The position numbers and the translations under genes are program-made. A stretch of DNA of 64,000 bases. Origin: Palleronia abyssalis (GTDB lineage: Bacteria; Pseudomonadota; Alphaproteobacteria; Rhodobacterales; Rhodobacteraceae). The notes under the pieces are model-generated. The model was not told the DNA's origin, searched no databases, and was given only the letters and a program-made list of their open reading frames with translations. Numbering within the stretch: position 1 is the stretch's first letter; each line of letters opens with the position of its first letter. This document shows, in pieces, positions 8,726 to 17,224 of this stretch. Location of the stretch: the NCBI RefSeq assembly GCF_900302445.1, contig NZ_ONZF01000010.1, positions 87,177 through 151,176 of the forward strand, in the 5' to 3' direction.

Positions 8726-9195
8726 GTGCCAGTCTGAAACTTGACGCTCAACCAAGGGGCTATGAGCAGTAGGCACACGCCGCCGACCACGAAAACATCC
8801 GCCATGTTGAAGGCGGGCCAATGCGTGGATCCGACGTAGAAATCGAGGAAGTCCGTCACACCCCGAAACCGGATGCGGTCGAGGACGTTGCCGAGCGCAC
8901 CGCCGATGATCGCACCATAAGCGATAGCCTCAACCCGGTTGTCAGTGCGCACCAGCATAGCCGCCAACCAGACGCAGATGCCAAGCGCCAATACGACAAG
9001 GCTCCGCCACGGCGCACCGCCGAGAAGCCCGAAGGTCACCCCGTCATTGCGCAGGTAGATGAGATTGAAGCCGGGAAAGACCGATACGCCGGAACTAAGA
9101 ACAGTCGCATTGGAAACAACGATTGCCTTCGTTGCCTGATCGACAAGAAAGGCGATCAGAGCAGCAAGCAGACCGGCGAAGAGGCAAGTTCTCAT
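8722..9195 (-). CDS. lspA: Lipoprotein signal peptidase LspA (signal peptidase II)
   Basis: A 157-residue protein with four membrane helices and the two aspartate motifs of this aspartic protease, GNVLDR and FNMADVF. It cleaves signal peptides at the lipid-modified cysteine. It lies four bases after the ZIP transporter gene and overlaps lnt by four. Extra lspA copies next to metal-export genes are known from lead-resistance clusters (PbrC), which supports reading this operon as metal resistance. Whether it serves particular lipoproteins of this island is unknown. Confidence 0.95.
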   Translation of the reverse strand: MRTCLFAGLLAALIAFLVDQATKAIVVSNATVLSSGVSVFPGFNLIYLRNDGVTFGLLGGAPWRSLVVLALGICVWLAAMLVRTDNRVEAIAYGAIIGGALGNVLDRIRFRGVTDFLDFYVGSTHWPAFNMADVFVVGGVCLLLIAPWLSVKFQTGT

Positions 9196-9199
9196 CCGC

Positions 9200-9982
9200 T
9201 TATCCCAGCCAGACGTCGAGGAACAACATGATCACAAGGCCAACCGCGAGGCCGAGCGTCGCCCTGTTCTGATGGCCGGACCGGTGGGTTTCCGGAATGA
9301 TCTCGTGGCTGATGACGTAGAGCATCGCACCTGCTGCGAAGGCGAGACCCCAAGGCAGCAGCGGTTGCGAGATGCTGATGATACCCGCGCCGAGAAGTCC
9401 ACCGACAGGCTCGACGAGACCGGTCAGGGCGGCGATGCCCCAGGCGCGAAACCTGGAATAGCCCTCGCCGAGCAACGAAACCGCCACCGCCAGACCTTCG
9501 GGGGCATTCTGTAACCCAATACCGATCGCAAGTGGCAACCCGCCCGACAAACCGTCAGCCCCGAACCCGACGCCGACGGCAAGCCCTTCGGGGAAATTGT
9601 GGATCGTGATCGCGATGATGAAAAGCCAGACGCGCCGCAGCGATGCGGCGTCGGGACCTTCCCGCCCCGTCTTGAAATGTTCATGCGGCAGCCGTTCGTT
9701 CATCAGAGCGACCGCGCCCATGCCAAGCAGGATCGCAACACACACGATGGCCGCCGGGAGAGCACCGTTGTCGAACTGTCCTTCAGCTGCGTCGAGAGCC
9801 GGGATGATCAGCGAGAAGAACGAGGCCGCGAGCATGACACCCGCCGCGAAGCCAAGCAGCAGATCGCGCGTGGCCCGGGACGGGATGCGCCCAAAAAGAA
9901 CGGGGACCGCTCCGACCGCGGTCAGCGATCCGGCGGCCAGGCTTCCAAGAAAGCCAAGCGCTATGGGGGAGAGGGGTTCCAA
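9200..9982 (-). CDS. ZIP-family divalent metal transporter
   Basis: A 260-residue, eight-helix transporter with the two ZIP metal-site signatures: HNFPEGLAVG in helix 4 and QNAPEGLAVA in helix 5, closest in layout to the GufA/ZupT group. A cytoplasmic His-containing loop (ERLPHEHFK) lies between helices 3 and 4. ZIP proteins normally move Zn, Fe or other divalent ions into the cytoplasm, so its presence in an island with exporters is unexpected. The only start candidate is TTG at 9982, with a poor ribosome site, so translation may depend on coupling to the upstream gene. Confidence 0.9.
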   Translation of the reverse strand: MEPLSPIALGFLGSLAAGSLTAVGAVPVLFGRIPSRATRDLLLGFAAGVMLAASFFSLIIPALDAAEGQFDNGALPAAIVCVAILLGMGAVALMNERLPHEHFKTGREGPDAASLRRVWLFIIAITIHNFPEGLAVGVGFGADGLSGGLPLAIGIGLQNAPEGLAVAVSLLGEGYSRFRAWGIAALTGLVEPVGGLLGAGIISISQPLLPWGLAFAAGAMLYVISHEIIPETHRSGHQNRATLGLAVGLVIMLFLDVWLG

Positions 9983-10004
9983 TTGTTGAGGTCTTGCCGG
10001 GAGC

Positions 10005-10463
10005 TCAGTCAGGAGCCGAGTAGCTGGTGTAGACCTCTGTCGATCCGTCTTTGTGGATCAGGAAGACATCGTAAGCCTCCCGGTCGTCCTCCGGTCCCAT
10101 GCCGGGCGACCCGTAGGGCATTCCCGGCACCGCCAGGCCTACCGCGTCTGGCCGGTCCTCCAGCAGGCGTTGGATGTCAGCCGCCGGTACGTGGCCTTCG
10201 ATCACGTAGCCGTCGACCAAAGCCGTATGGCAGGAGACCATGCGCTGAGGCACCCCATTGTCGAGCTTGAAGCGCACAAGAGATCCTCCGAACATATCCT
10301 CGCCTGTCGGCGCGAAGCCATTCTCCTCCAGGTGCTTCATCCAGGACAGGCAACAGCCGCAGCCGTTGGTCTTCCGGACATCGATCGGGATCGCCTCTGC
10401 GACGGCCTGCGCCGCGGGAAGCAAGGCAAATGCGATGGCAAGGACGGGAGTAAATCGCTTCAT
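10005..10463 (-). CDS. DUF411 periplasmic metal-binding protein
   Basis: A 152-residue protein with a signal peptide (MKRFTPVLAIAF... to VAEA) and the DUF411 hallmark TNGCGCCLSW, followed by MVSCHTA and a glycine/methionine-rich VPGMPYGSPGMG segment. Proteins of this family are found in copper- and silver-resistance clusters and are thought to bind metal through these cysteines. The ATG follows the M23 peptidase stop by three bases with AAAGG upstream. In context, a periplasmic metal buffer or chaperone is likely. Confidence 0.85.
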   Translation of the reverse strand: MKRFTPVLAIAFALLPAAQAVAEAIPIDVRKTNGCGCCLSWMKHLEENGFAPTGEDMFGGSLVRFKLDNGVPQRMVSCHTALVDGYVIEGHVPAADIQRLLEDRPDAVGLAVPGMPYGSPGMGPEDDREAYDVFLIHKDGSTEVYTSYSAPD

Positions 10464-10466
10464 GGA

Positions 10467-11840
10467 TCAAAGCCTTTCGGTTGTCGTTTGTGCAAATTCG
10501 CTGGCGAGCCTCTCAGCCAGAAGTGAACGCGCCTCACTCAGTCGCTCAAGCGCGGCCGTGTCGTCCGCTCCACGCTCGGCCGCCTCTGCCAGTCGGTCGT
10601 CAGAGAGAGGGTCGGTTGGGCGACCGTCCACCAGCACTTCGTAATGTAGGTTGGGGCCTGTCGCGGTACCCGTCGCACCGACGCGGCCGATCAAATCTCC
10701 GGCCATCACGCGTTGCCCTTGTGTGAGGCCGTCCGGTACAGCGCTGAGATGGGCGTAGCGCGTCAGGGTGTCGGAGCCATGCGCGATTTCAACCACCCGG
10801 CCATACCCACCGCGGCGGCCGATGAAGCTAACGCGGCCAGGCGCCGTCGCTCGTACCGGCGTGCCGCGCGCCGCCGCGAAGTCGACCCCTGTGTGCATCC
10901 GTACATTGCCGTAGACCGGGTGGGTACGGCGCCCGAACACAGAACTCAGCCGTGCACCTTCAACCGGTTGCGCGAACACGCGCAGGACTTCCCCGTCGAC
11001 ATAGATCGTCGCTTGGCCGCTGCCGTCGTTCGGCCAGACGATTTCATAGACCGAGCCATCGATATCCAGTGCGGCAAAGGCAAGCTCGGGCTGACCAATC
11101 CTCTTGTTCCCGTCTCGGGCCTCGCGCCAAAGGAGGCGCATCGTCTCGCCACCCGCAAGATCACGACGGAAATCCACGGTGCCGCCCAGCATCTGCGCCA
11201 GGTCCACCGCAAAACGGGCGGGGATGTCTGCCGTGTCCAGGGCGGCGAAAATCGAGCTCTCGATCACCGTCTCGCCGGCGAAAGTCACCAATTCGGGGTC
11301 CGGGTCCAACACGCGGGCGGCAAGCTGTTCGCCGAAGACCGCCTCTATCCGGACACCGTCTTCGACGGCGAGTTCTACACGACGCGGCTTGCCGTCGGTT
11401 TCTGACACCACCGTAATTACATTACCCGGACGCAGATGGCGCAGATCATATTCCGCACCAATCGCCAAGGCGATTTCGGCGCGATCCGAAGCGTCCAGCC
11501 CCGCATCGGAAAGGACCGCATCAAGCGTCTCGCCAGACGCAATCTCGCGCGACCATGTGACCAGCGGGGGCTCGATAGATGGCAAGGAGGTATCAGCCAA
11601 GGAGACGGGCAGGAGGGGCAAGGGTCTGAACTCGAACGCGACATCTGCCTGGGCCAGTGTAGGGCGGACCGAATTGGTTTCGGCAATCCGAGGCGGCGCG
11701 AGCGGATCGGGAGTCCAGAGGGTCGCTTCAGCAATCGCAGAGGGCACCGGTTCTTTGGACGGAACGCCAGAGATGGCGATGGCGGTCACCGAAAATGCGC
11801 CTGCGACCGCCACGGCCGCCAAGACAGTTCTAATCTTCAT
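10467..11840 (-). CDS. M23-family metallopeptidase (LytM-type) with N-terminal anchor
   Basis: A 457-residue protein with an N-terminal hydrophobic segment, a LysM/OapA-like middle region and a C-terminal peptidase M23 domain. The zinc ligands are visible in RMHTGVDFA (HxxxD) and in RYAHLS. These enzymes cleave peptidoglycan cross-links in the envelope. The ATG overlaps the upstream SCO stop by four bases and the gene ends three bases before DUF411, so it belongs to the operon. A cell-wall hydrolase inside a copper/thiol operon is unusual; it could accompany envelope remodelling under metal stress, which is inference. Confidence 0.9.
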   Translation of the reverse strand: MKIRTVLAAVAVAGAFSVTAIAISGVPSKEPVPSAIAEATLWTPDPLAPPRIAETNSVRPTLAQADVAFEFRPLPLLPVSLADTSLPSIEPPLVTWSREIASGETLDAVLSDAGLDASDRAEIALAIGAEYDLRHLRPGNVITVVSETDGKPRRVELAVEDGVRIEAVFGEQLAARVLDPDPELVTFAGETVIESSIFAALDTADIPARFAVDLAQMLGGTVDFRRDLAGGETMRLLWREARDGNKRIGQPELAFAALDIDGSVYEIVWPNDGSGQATIYVDGEVLRVFAQPVEGARLSSVFGRRTHPVYGNVRMHTGVDFAAARGTPVRATAPGRVSFIGRRGGYGRVVEIAHGSDTLTRYAHLSAVPDGLTQGQRVMAGDLIGRVGATGTATGPNLHYEVLVDGRPTDPLSDDRLAEAAERGADDTAALERLSEARSLLAERLASEFAQTTTERL

Positions 11841-12463
11841 TTTGCCCCCTCTACGTCTTCTGTCAGTGCGCGCCGGATCTTTGGCACCGCGAATTCTCTT
11901 GGCTCGTGATAGTCGATCATCGTGACGAACTCACCCTTGGCATCGAACAGGAATACGCTTGCCGTATGGTTCATCGTGTAGTCGCCCCCCTCGGTCGGGA
12001 CGCGCTCATACGAGGCACGAAACCCTTCGACCACTCGGGCAATCTGGTCTTCCTGCCCCGTCCAGCCACGAATGATCGGATGAAAATAGCCGACATATTC
12101 GGCCATGGCCTCGACCGTGTCCCGCTCCGGGTCGACCGTGATGAAGACCACGTTCATCTCTGATGCTTCGTCGCCCAGTTCCTCAAGCCAGCCGGAAATA
12201 TGCGATAGGGTCGTCGGGCAGACGTCCGGGCAGTAGGTGAACCCGAAAAACACCATTGTCGGACGACCGATCAGGTTGCCTGGCCCTACCTCAATTCCCT
12301 CGTGGTCGGTCAGTCGAAACTCCATCGCCGACAGGGGCAGGGGCCGCTGCCCTTTTGGTTCAGGCGCACCGGGCCCGTCCACCCGCCACCAGCCCACGAA
12401 GAGCGTCAGGCCAAGAACGCCGGCACCGGCTGCGCCGCATAGAAGGAGCTGCCGACGTTGCAT
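11837..12463 (-). CDS. SCO1/SenC copper chaperone (second SCO of the operon)
   Basis: A 208-residue thioredoxin-fold protein anchored by an N-terminal hydrophobic segment, with CPDVC (Cys78, Cys82) and a later conserved histidine in MNHTAS. SCO proteins deliver copper to the CuA centre of cytochrome oxidase or act as thiol reductants in the periplasm. Its ATG touches the PCuAC stop and it overlaps the peptidase gene. It is clearly divergent from the other SCO at 14.0-14.6 kb, sharing mainly the motifs. Confidence 0.93.
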   Translation of the reverse strand: MQRRQLLLCGAAGAGVLGLTLFVGWWRVDGPGAPEPKGQRPLPLSAMEFRLTDHEGIEVGPGNLIGRPTMVFFGFTYCPDVCPTTLSHISGWLEELGDEASEMNVVFITVDPERDTVEAMAEYVGYFHPIIRGWTGQEDQIARVVEGFRASYERVPTEGGDYTMNHTASVFLFDAKGEFVTMIDYHEPREFAVPKIRRALTEDVEGAK

Positions 12464-12930
12464 CAGCCCTCCGGTCCACGCGCGGCGATGCCGAGGATCG
12501 GGACCTCGACCGTCACCTTGCCGCCATCCGAGAAGGTCAGTGTCAGGAGGAAGGTCCCGCCTTCGGTCATCGGCTCTTGCAGCTTCATGAGCATGGCGTG
12601 CAGCCCGCCCGGCTCCAATGCCACGCTTTGGCCCGGTTCAATCGTGATTTCGCCTGCAGGAGACATTGAACTGACGCCATCGGAGTTGGTTTTCGACTCA
12701 TGGATCTCGGGCATCATTGCCAGCGGTGTCGCAAGGCCGGTGAGCGTCAGGGCGTCTTCACCCGTGTTGCGCACGGTCATATAGGCGGCACCTGGCCTGT
12801 TGACGCCGATCGAGGCGCGGGACCACGCGTTTTCGACCACGACATCCTCCGAACCGGCCAGTGCAGGGGCCGACAGCCCTACAACCGTCAAAAGCACGGC
12901 CAATGCATTGGTATATCTCAACTTCTTCAC
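12463..12930 (-). CDS. PCuAC-type periplasmic copper chaperone
   Basis: A 155-residue exported protein: signal peptide ending SAPALA, then a beta-rich domain with the His/Met copper(I) site spread over MMPEIHE, SSM and LHAMLM, as in PCuAC (DUF461). It works with SCO proteins to load CuA. Two adjacent GTG codons (12933, 12930) follow CAGGAG; the second was chosen because it gives the usual short basic N-terminus. A longer reading frame upstream runs into the dsbA end and lacks a signal-like start. Confidence 0.9.
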   Translation of the reverse strand: MKKLRYTNALAVLLTVVGLSAPALAGSEDVVVENAWSRASIGVNRPGAAYMTVRNTGEDALTLTGLATPLAMMPEIHESKTNSDGVSSMSPAGEITIEPGQSVALEPGGLHAMLMKLQEPMTEGGTFLLTLTFSDGGKVTVEVPILGIAARGPEG

Positions 12931-12955
12931 CACTCGTTTCTCCTGCTTCCGCAAA

Positions 12956-13615
12956 TCAGCTTTGGCTTGCCGCAACTTCCACTGCCACCAGGCTCCGCAA
13001 TTCGGCCTCACCGAACGGATCGAGAGGCTTGCCGTTCACGAAGAACGTGGGCGTTTGGCGGACCCCAACGGTCTCGACATCGGCGCGGTCCTGGTTGAGC
13101 ACCGCCACAACACCGGGGGCCAGCATCTGTGTCCGGGCAGCTTCGACATCCAGACCTCCGCTTGCGGCAATCTCAAGGATCAATCCGGGTGCCGGGGTCC
13201 CGTGAGACGCCCATCTGGGCTGCTCTCGCAAGACTGCCTCGAGCACGGGTTCAAACACGTCCTGCATGCGCGCCGCCTCGAGCACACGGATCGCTTCTAC
13301 CGACGCCTCGCCGTGAAACGGCGTATAGCGGATTACAACACGCACCGCGTCTCCGTGCTCCGCCATGATATCCTCGACGACCGGATAGAAAGCGCGGCAT
13401 GCCTCGCAGGCCGGGTCGAAGAACTCAACGATGGTTACGGGCGCATCCACAGGTCCAAGGATCGGGGAATAGGGCCGGATCAGCGCATCGGCCAATTCAG
13501 GGTCGATGGGATCGGCCGCGGCAATCGGGTCGGGGCGGGTGGCATATCAGGCCGCGCCGCCGAAACCGGCGACACCGAGCGCGAGAACGGACAGGATGAG
13601 GCCGCGTCGCTTCAT
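12956..13615 (-). pseudogene. dsbA: DsbA-like thiol oxidase with in-frame TGA in the signal peptide
   Basis: The natural start is the ATG at 13615, which overlaps the dsbB stop by four bases and opens a signal peptide (MKRRGLILSVLALGVAGFGG). At 13549-13547 the frame meets TGA, then continues open through YATRPDP into a complete DsbA domain with the active site CEAC and cis-proline in RQTPTFF, 197 codons further. A change from TGG would explain it. The next ATG (13495) yields a 179-residue domain with no export signal, which would be stranded in the cytoplasm. So the gene is either a recent nonsense mutant or contains a base error; a signal-less form cannot be excluded. Confidence 0.75.
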
Positions 13616-14034
13616 TCTTGTGTTTCCTTCAGTGAGACGGCCGACAGCAGCCCGATCACCACGAAGGCGACAAGCGCCATCAGCGGAATCGGTACGCCGA
13701 GGACCAACTGGTTGTCATCGATGCAAGAGGGACCGGTCGCCGTGCAGGGCTGGATACGCTCGGGGACCAGCCCAACATAGAGGCCCATATGCCAAAACGC
13801 GACGGCGGCACCGCCCAAGGCCAGCGCGATCCCGTAGCGACCCACACGCCGGTCCTGCCACCAGAGCCCAAGCCCGAGGATGATGGCCAAGGGAAACATG
13901 AAGGCACGCTGAAACCAGCAAAGCACGCAAGGTGTCTGCCCCAGAACCTCGCCGATGAAAAGCACTGCAAGCGACGCGGTGAGCGCGATGATCCAGGCCA
14001 GCCCGAGGGCCGTCTCTCCGGAAAGTCGGGTCAT
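13612..14034 (-). CDS. dsbB: DsbB-family disulfide bond formation protein
   Basis: A 140-residue membrane protein with four helices, the first periplasmic cysteine pair CVLC (36, 39) and the second pair Cys97/Cys104 in CTATGPSC. It re-oxidises DsbA and passes electrons to quinone. It is adjacent to and overlaps the dsbA gene, making an oxidase pair in the operon, although dsbA is interrupted. It starts five bases after the SCO stop. Confidence 0.93.
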   Translation of the reverse strand: MTRLSGETALGLAWIIALTASLAVLFIGEVLGQTPCVLCWFQRAFMFPLAIILGLGLWWQDRRVGRYGIALALGGAAVAFWHMGLYVGLVPERIQPCTATGPSCIDDNQLVLGVPIPLMALVAFVVIGLLSAVSLKETQE

Positions 14035-14039
14035 GACGA

Positions 14040-14642
14040 TCAGATCCTCTCTCTCAGATCGGCGAGGATCTCTTCGGCGGGCGTGCCGTAGGGCCAGGAG
14101 TCCGCGAAGCCTGCTTGCGTGTCGAAAAGGAAAAGATGCGACGTGTGACCCATCGTGTAACCGCCCGGCGCAGTCGAATGCTCGATCCGCTCAAAGAATA
14201 TCGGAAAGGTTTCGGATGTCGCGGCCATCTGCTCCGGTGTACCGGTAAGCCCGATGATCCCTGCGTCGAACAGCGGCACATACTCGGCAAGTGCCGTCGG
14301 CGTATCCCGCTTGGGATCGATCGTTATGAAAATCGGCTGAACCATTGCCGCCTCATCGCCCAGGCCCTCCATCACGGCCGCGACTTCGGACAGTGTGGTC
14401 GGACAGACGTCAGGGCAATTGGTGAAGCCGAAGAAGACCAACATCCAGCGTCCTTCGAAATCTTCCGCTGTTTGAACCATGCCACGATGATCGGTCAGTT
14501 CGAAGTCAGCAAAAAACGGCGGTTCGTTCTCGGCTCGGGCAAGGTCGGCACGGTAGTCCAACCACAGCAACAGCCAGATGAAAACGAACGCCGCCACGCC
14601 CGCAAGCACCCACAATACCTTTTGAAGACCTGAAAGCCTCAC
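14040..14642 (-). CDS. SCO1/SenC copper chaperone, first gene of the metal operon
   Basis: A 200-residue protein with an N-terminal membrane anchor, CPDVC (Cys76, Cys80) and the conserved His in MGHTSH. The start is GTG at 14642. It leads the minus-strand operon and is preceded at about 40-70 bases by a MerR-type promoter. Its first 24 codons plus the promoter are duplicated near 22 kb, where they form a truncated copy. Role as for other SCO proteins: copper delivery to oxidase or periplasmic thiol chemistry. Confidence 0.93.
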   Translation of the reverse strand: MRLSGLQKVLWVLAGVAAFVFIWLLLWLDYRADLARAENEPPFFADFELTDHRGMVQTAEDFEGRWMLVFFGFTNCPDVCPTTLSEVAAVMEGLGDEAAMVQPIFITIDPKRDTPTALAEYVPLFDAGIIGLTGTPEQMAATSETFPIFFERIEHSTAPGGYTMGHTSHLFLFDTQAGFADSWPYGTPAEEILADLRERI

Positions 14643-14717
14643 GCCGCTCCGCCCGAATTGGATTCTCTAATTTGTGTGCGTTTACATCCTCTAGCTACTG
14701 TAGGTTCAAGCGTGATT
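14570..14717. repeat. Direct repeat copy 1 (SCO 5' end plus promoter), 148 bp
   Basis: This stretch recurs in the same orientation at 21931-22078, offset exactly 7361 bases with no gaps. About nine substitutions are seen by eye, so near 94% identity. It covers the first codons of the SCO gene and its MerR-type promoter. The two copies bracket ccmFGHI and dsbD. Confidence 0.95.
14679..14709 (-). promoter_or_regulatory. MerR-type promoter of the SCO-lnt operon
   Basis: On the minus strand TTGAAC (14709-14704) and TAAACG (14684-14679) are separated by 19 bases, the long spacer typical of MerR-activated promoters. The spacer holds an imperfect dyad CCTACAG-TAG-CTAGAGG. The same layout occurs at three other sites in the island. 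Confidence 0.7.
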
Positions 14718-14959
14718 CCTGCCCTGCGGCAGCACGTCACGCACCTGTGAAGTTAATGCTCTCTATTCAGCGCTTCAAAACCTGCCGTCACTCAATGTTT
14801 CGCTGCTTCGTCTGACCCTACGGGTGGCCATCGAGGGAAGGCAACGGCAAGTTCCGCTAAATCCGACGCCTGCGGAAAACGGACCTGCAGATATAAAGCT
14901 GCTACGCAGATGCACTGCAAGCATGAGTCATTTATTAAGGTATCAGTCTAAAATAACGC
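14718..14959. other. Intergenic, no gene recognised
   Basis: This lies between the divergent SCO operon and the ccm promoter. No coding region, hairpin or repeat stands out; short open frames have no ribosome site or recognisable product. Confidence 0.5.
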
Positions 14960-14990
14960 TTGAACCTACAGCAACTGCAGGAACTACAAA
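14960..14990 (+). promoter_or_regulatory. MerR-type promoter of the ccmFGHI operon
   Basis: TTGAAC (14960-14965), a 19-base spacer and TACAAA (14985-14990). The dyad CCTACAG-CAA-CTGCAGG is the best-matched of the four in the island (6 of 7 pairs). The predicted transcript has a leader of roughly 235 bases before ccmF, in which no other feature is evident. Confidence 0.7.
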
Positions 14991-15231
14991 CAACGCGAAT
15001 CAACTGTCGGATTCTGCTCACGGCATGCACGCACAAAGAACTTCATCCCACTCGGTTTTCCGCCCACCCCCATCCCGTTTGCGATTCACAGAAGCGAACA
15101 CAGGCGGAAAGTGGAGAATGTCGCGATATGATCTCACTAGAATGAACGATGAACGATGATCATGCTGAATTCCCCCAATGCAGAAACCTTGTCCGGCTCG
15201 GATGCAGAAGCGCTACTCAGGAGAACGCAAA

Positions 15232-17223
15232 ATGACACCTGAGATCGGACAATTCGCACTTATCCTGGCGCTTGCCGTCGCGATTGTTCAAAGCATCCTG
15301 CCAATTGTCGGGGCAAGCACGGGGCGCGTGCTTTGGATGGAAAGTGCCAAGACGACAGCCGCGCTGCAGCTGGTGTTGGTTGCCATGGCATTCGGCGCAC
15401 TCATGCGATCATTTGTTGTCAGTGACTTCACGGTTCGAAACGTGGTGGAGAATTCCCACTCGCTGAAGCCGATGATCTTCAAGTTTGCGGGCACCTGGGG
15501 CAGTCACGAAGGGTCCCTACTTCTCTGGACCCTTATTCTCGTACTTTTCGGAGCTGGGGTCGCGCTGCTGGGCAGAAACATTCCGGTTGGTCTCAAAGCG
15601 CGAACTCTATCCGTTCAAGCCTGGATCAGCGTCGGTTTCCTGAGCTTCATGCTCTTTACATCCAATCCGTTCGAGCGGGTGTTTCCGCCGCCTCTGGATG
15701 GCACAGACCTTAATCCTCTGCTGCAGGACATCGGGTTGGCGATGCATCCCCCGCTCTTGTATTTTGGGTATGTCGGCTTCTCGATCGTCTTCTCCTTTGC
15801 GGTCGCGGCTCTGATAGAGGGTCGGGTGGATCCCGCATGGGCGCGTTGGGTGCGGCCTTGGACTCTGACGGCCTGGATCAGCCTCACTGCGGGGATCGCA
15901 CTCGGCTCTTGGTGGGCCTATTACGAACTTGGCTGGGGCGGCTGGTGGTTTTGGGACCCGGTTGAAAACGCATCCTTCATGCCATGGCTGCTGGGTACAG
16001 CACTCCTGCACTCCGCTATCGTCACGGAAAAGCGGGACACGTTCAAAAGCTGGACCATTCTTTTGGCCATCCTGACCTTTTCGCTGTCACTTCTGGGGAC
16101 ATTTATCGTCCGGTCCGGCATTTTGACATCCGTTCACGCGTTCGCGGTCGACCCGGCGCGCGGCGTGTACATTCTCGGCCTTCTTGGCGTGACCATTGTC
16201 GGCTCACTGACACTTTACGCATGGCGCGCGCCTCAGCTTGGATCGGGTGGCGTCTTTCGGCCAATCAGCCGCGAGGCCGGGCTTTTGCTCAACAACCTTC
16301 TGCTCGCGACCGCAACGGCGACCGTCCTTTTTGGAACACTCTATCCATTGTTTGTGGAAGCGGTGACTGAAGAAAAGATCTCTGTAGGACCACCGTATTT
16401 CAACGCGACGTTTATCCCTTTCATGCTGCCGCTCGTCATTATAATGGGAGTTGGCCCATTCCTGTCTTGGAAACGGGCCGATCTTCCCGGTATCTGGCAG
16501 CGGCTGCGCTGGGTTTTTGGTATCGCGATTGGTATTGCGGGGATCGTTTGGTACCTTCAGACAGACGGGCCCCTGCTTGCCGTGGTCTCGATAGGGATTG
16601 CAGCCTGGGTTTTTTTTGCGACGTTGCGCGAATGGACGCTGCGCATCAAGCTCTTTAATTTACCGCTTTCACAGTCTCTGCGTCGCGCACGAAACCTGCC
16701 GCGCGCTGCGCACGGTATGACGCTCGCGCATCTCGGCGTTGCAATGCTTGTGCTTGGATTCGTAGGTTCAACTGCTTGGAAAGAAGAACGTGTTCTTTTC
16801 GCAGAACCGCGGACGACCGTAGAAATCGCCGGTTTTGAGGTAGTATTTGACGGCGTCGAACGGTTGCGTGGTCCAAACTACATCGCACAACAAGGCCAGC
16901 TTCGCGTCTTGAAAGATGGACGGGAGATTGCGCTTCTTCGTCCGGAGCGCAGAAGCTATCCGGTCGCGGGGACTTCAACAACCGAATCTGCAATCAGATC
17001 AACGCTCACCGGAGATCTCTACGTCACCATCAGTGAGCCCGCGGCCGATACGGCGTCGGGCCAGTGGAATTTGCGCGTTCTCTACGAGCCACTGGTCAAC
17101 TGGATATGGATCGGAGCGATGATGCTGGTGCTTGGCGGGTCCCTTTCGCTATCGGACCGCAGATTGCGGGTGGGTGCGCCGTCGCCAAAAAGCCGGTCGT
17201 CAGCGCTTCGACCGGCGGAATGA
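15232..17223 (+). CDS. ccmF: Cytochrome c heme lyase subunit CcmF
   Basis: A 663-residue polytopic inner-membrane protein of the HCP family with the tryptophan-rich heme-handling motif around GGWWFWDPVENAS and conserved periplasmic histidines. CcmF with CcmH and CcmI attaches heme to apocytochromes c at CXXCH. The ATG at 15232 has AGGAG eight bases upstream; an in-frame ATG at 15178 lacks one. It starts the operon ccmFGHI. The heme-delivery genes ccmABCDE are not in the window, so those must be elsewhere. Confidence 0.96.
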   Translation: MTPEIGQFALILALAVAIVQSILPIVGASTGRVLWMESAKTTAALQLVLVAMAFGALMRSFVVSDFTVRNVVENSHSLKPMIFKFAGTWGSHEGSLLLWTLILVLFGAGVALLGRNIPVGLKARTLSVQAWISVGFLSFMLFTSNPFERVFPPPLDGTDLNPLLQDIGLAMHPPLLYFGYVGFSIVFSFAVAALIEGRVDPAWARWVRPWTLTAWISLTAGIALGSWWAYYELGWGGWWFWDPVENASFMPWLLGTALLHSAIVTEKRDTFKSWTILLAILTFSLSLLGTFIVRSGILTSVHAFAVDPARGVYILGLLGVTIVGSLTLYAWRAPQLGSGGVFRPISREAGLLLNNLLLATATATVLFGTLYPLFVEAVTEEKISVGPPYFNATFIPFMLPLVIIMGVGPFLSWKRADLPGIWQRLRWVFGIAIGIAGIVWYLQTDGPLLAVVSIGIAAWVFFATLREWTLRIKLFNLPLSQSLRRARNLPRAAHGMTLAHLGVAMLVLGFVGSTAWKEERVLFAEPRTTVEIAGFEVVFDGVERLRGPNYIAQQGQLRVLKDGREIALLRPERRSYPVAGTSTTESAIRSTLTGDLYVTISEPAADTASGQWNLRVLYEPLVNWIWIGAMMLVLGGSLSLSDRRLRVGAPSPKSRSSALRPAE

Positions 17224-17224
17224 T

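Noticed and set aside
13547..13549. Selenocysteine at the dsbA TGA
   Set aside because: The codon is in the signal peptide where selenocysteine would have no role, and no selenocysteine stem-loop was recognised; a nonsense change is simpler.
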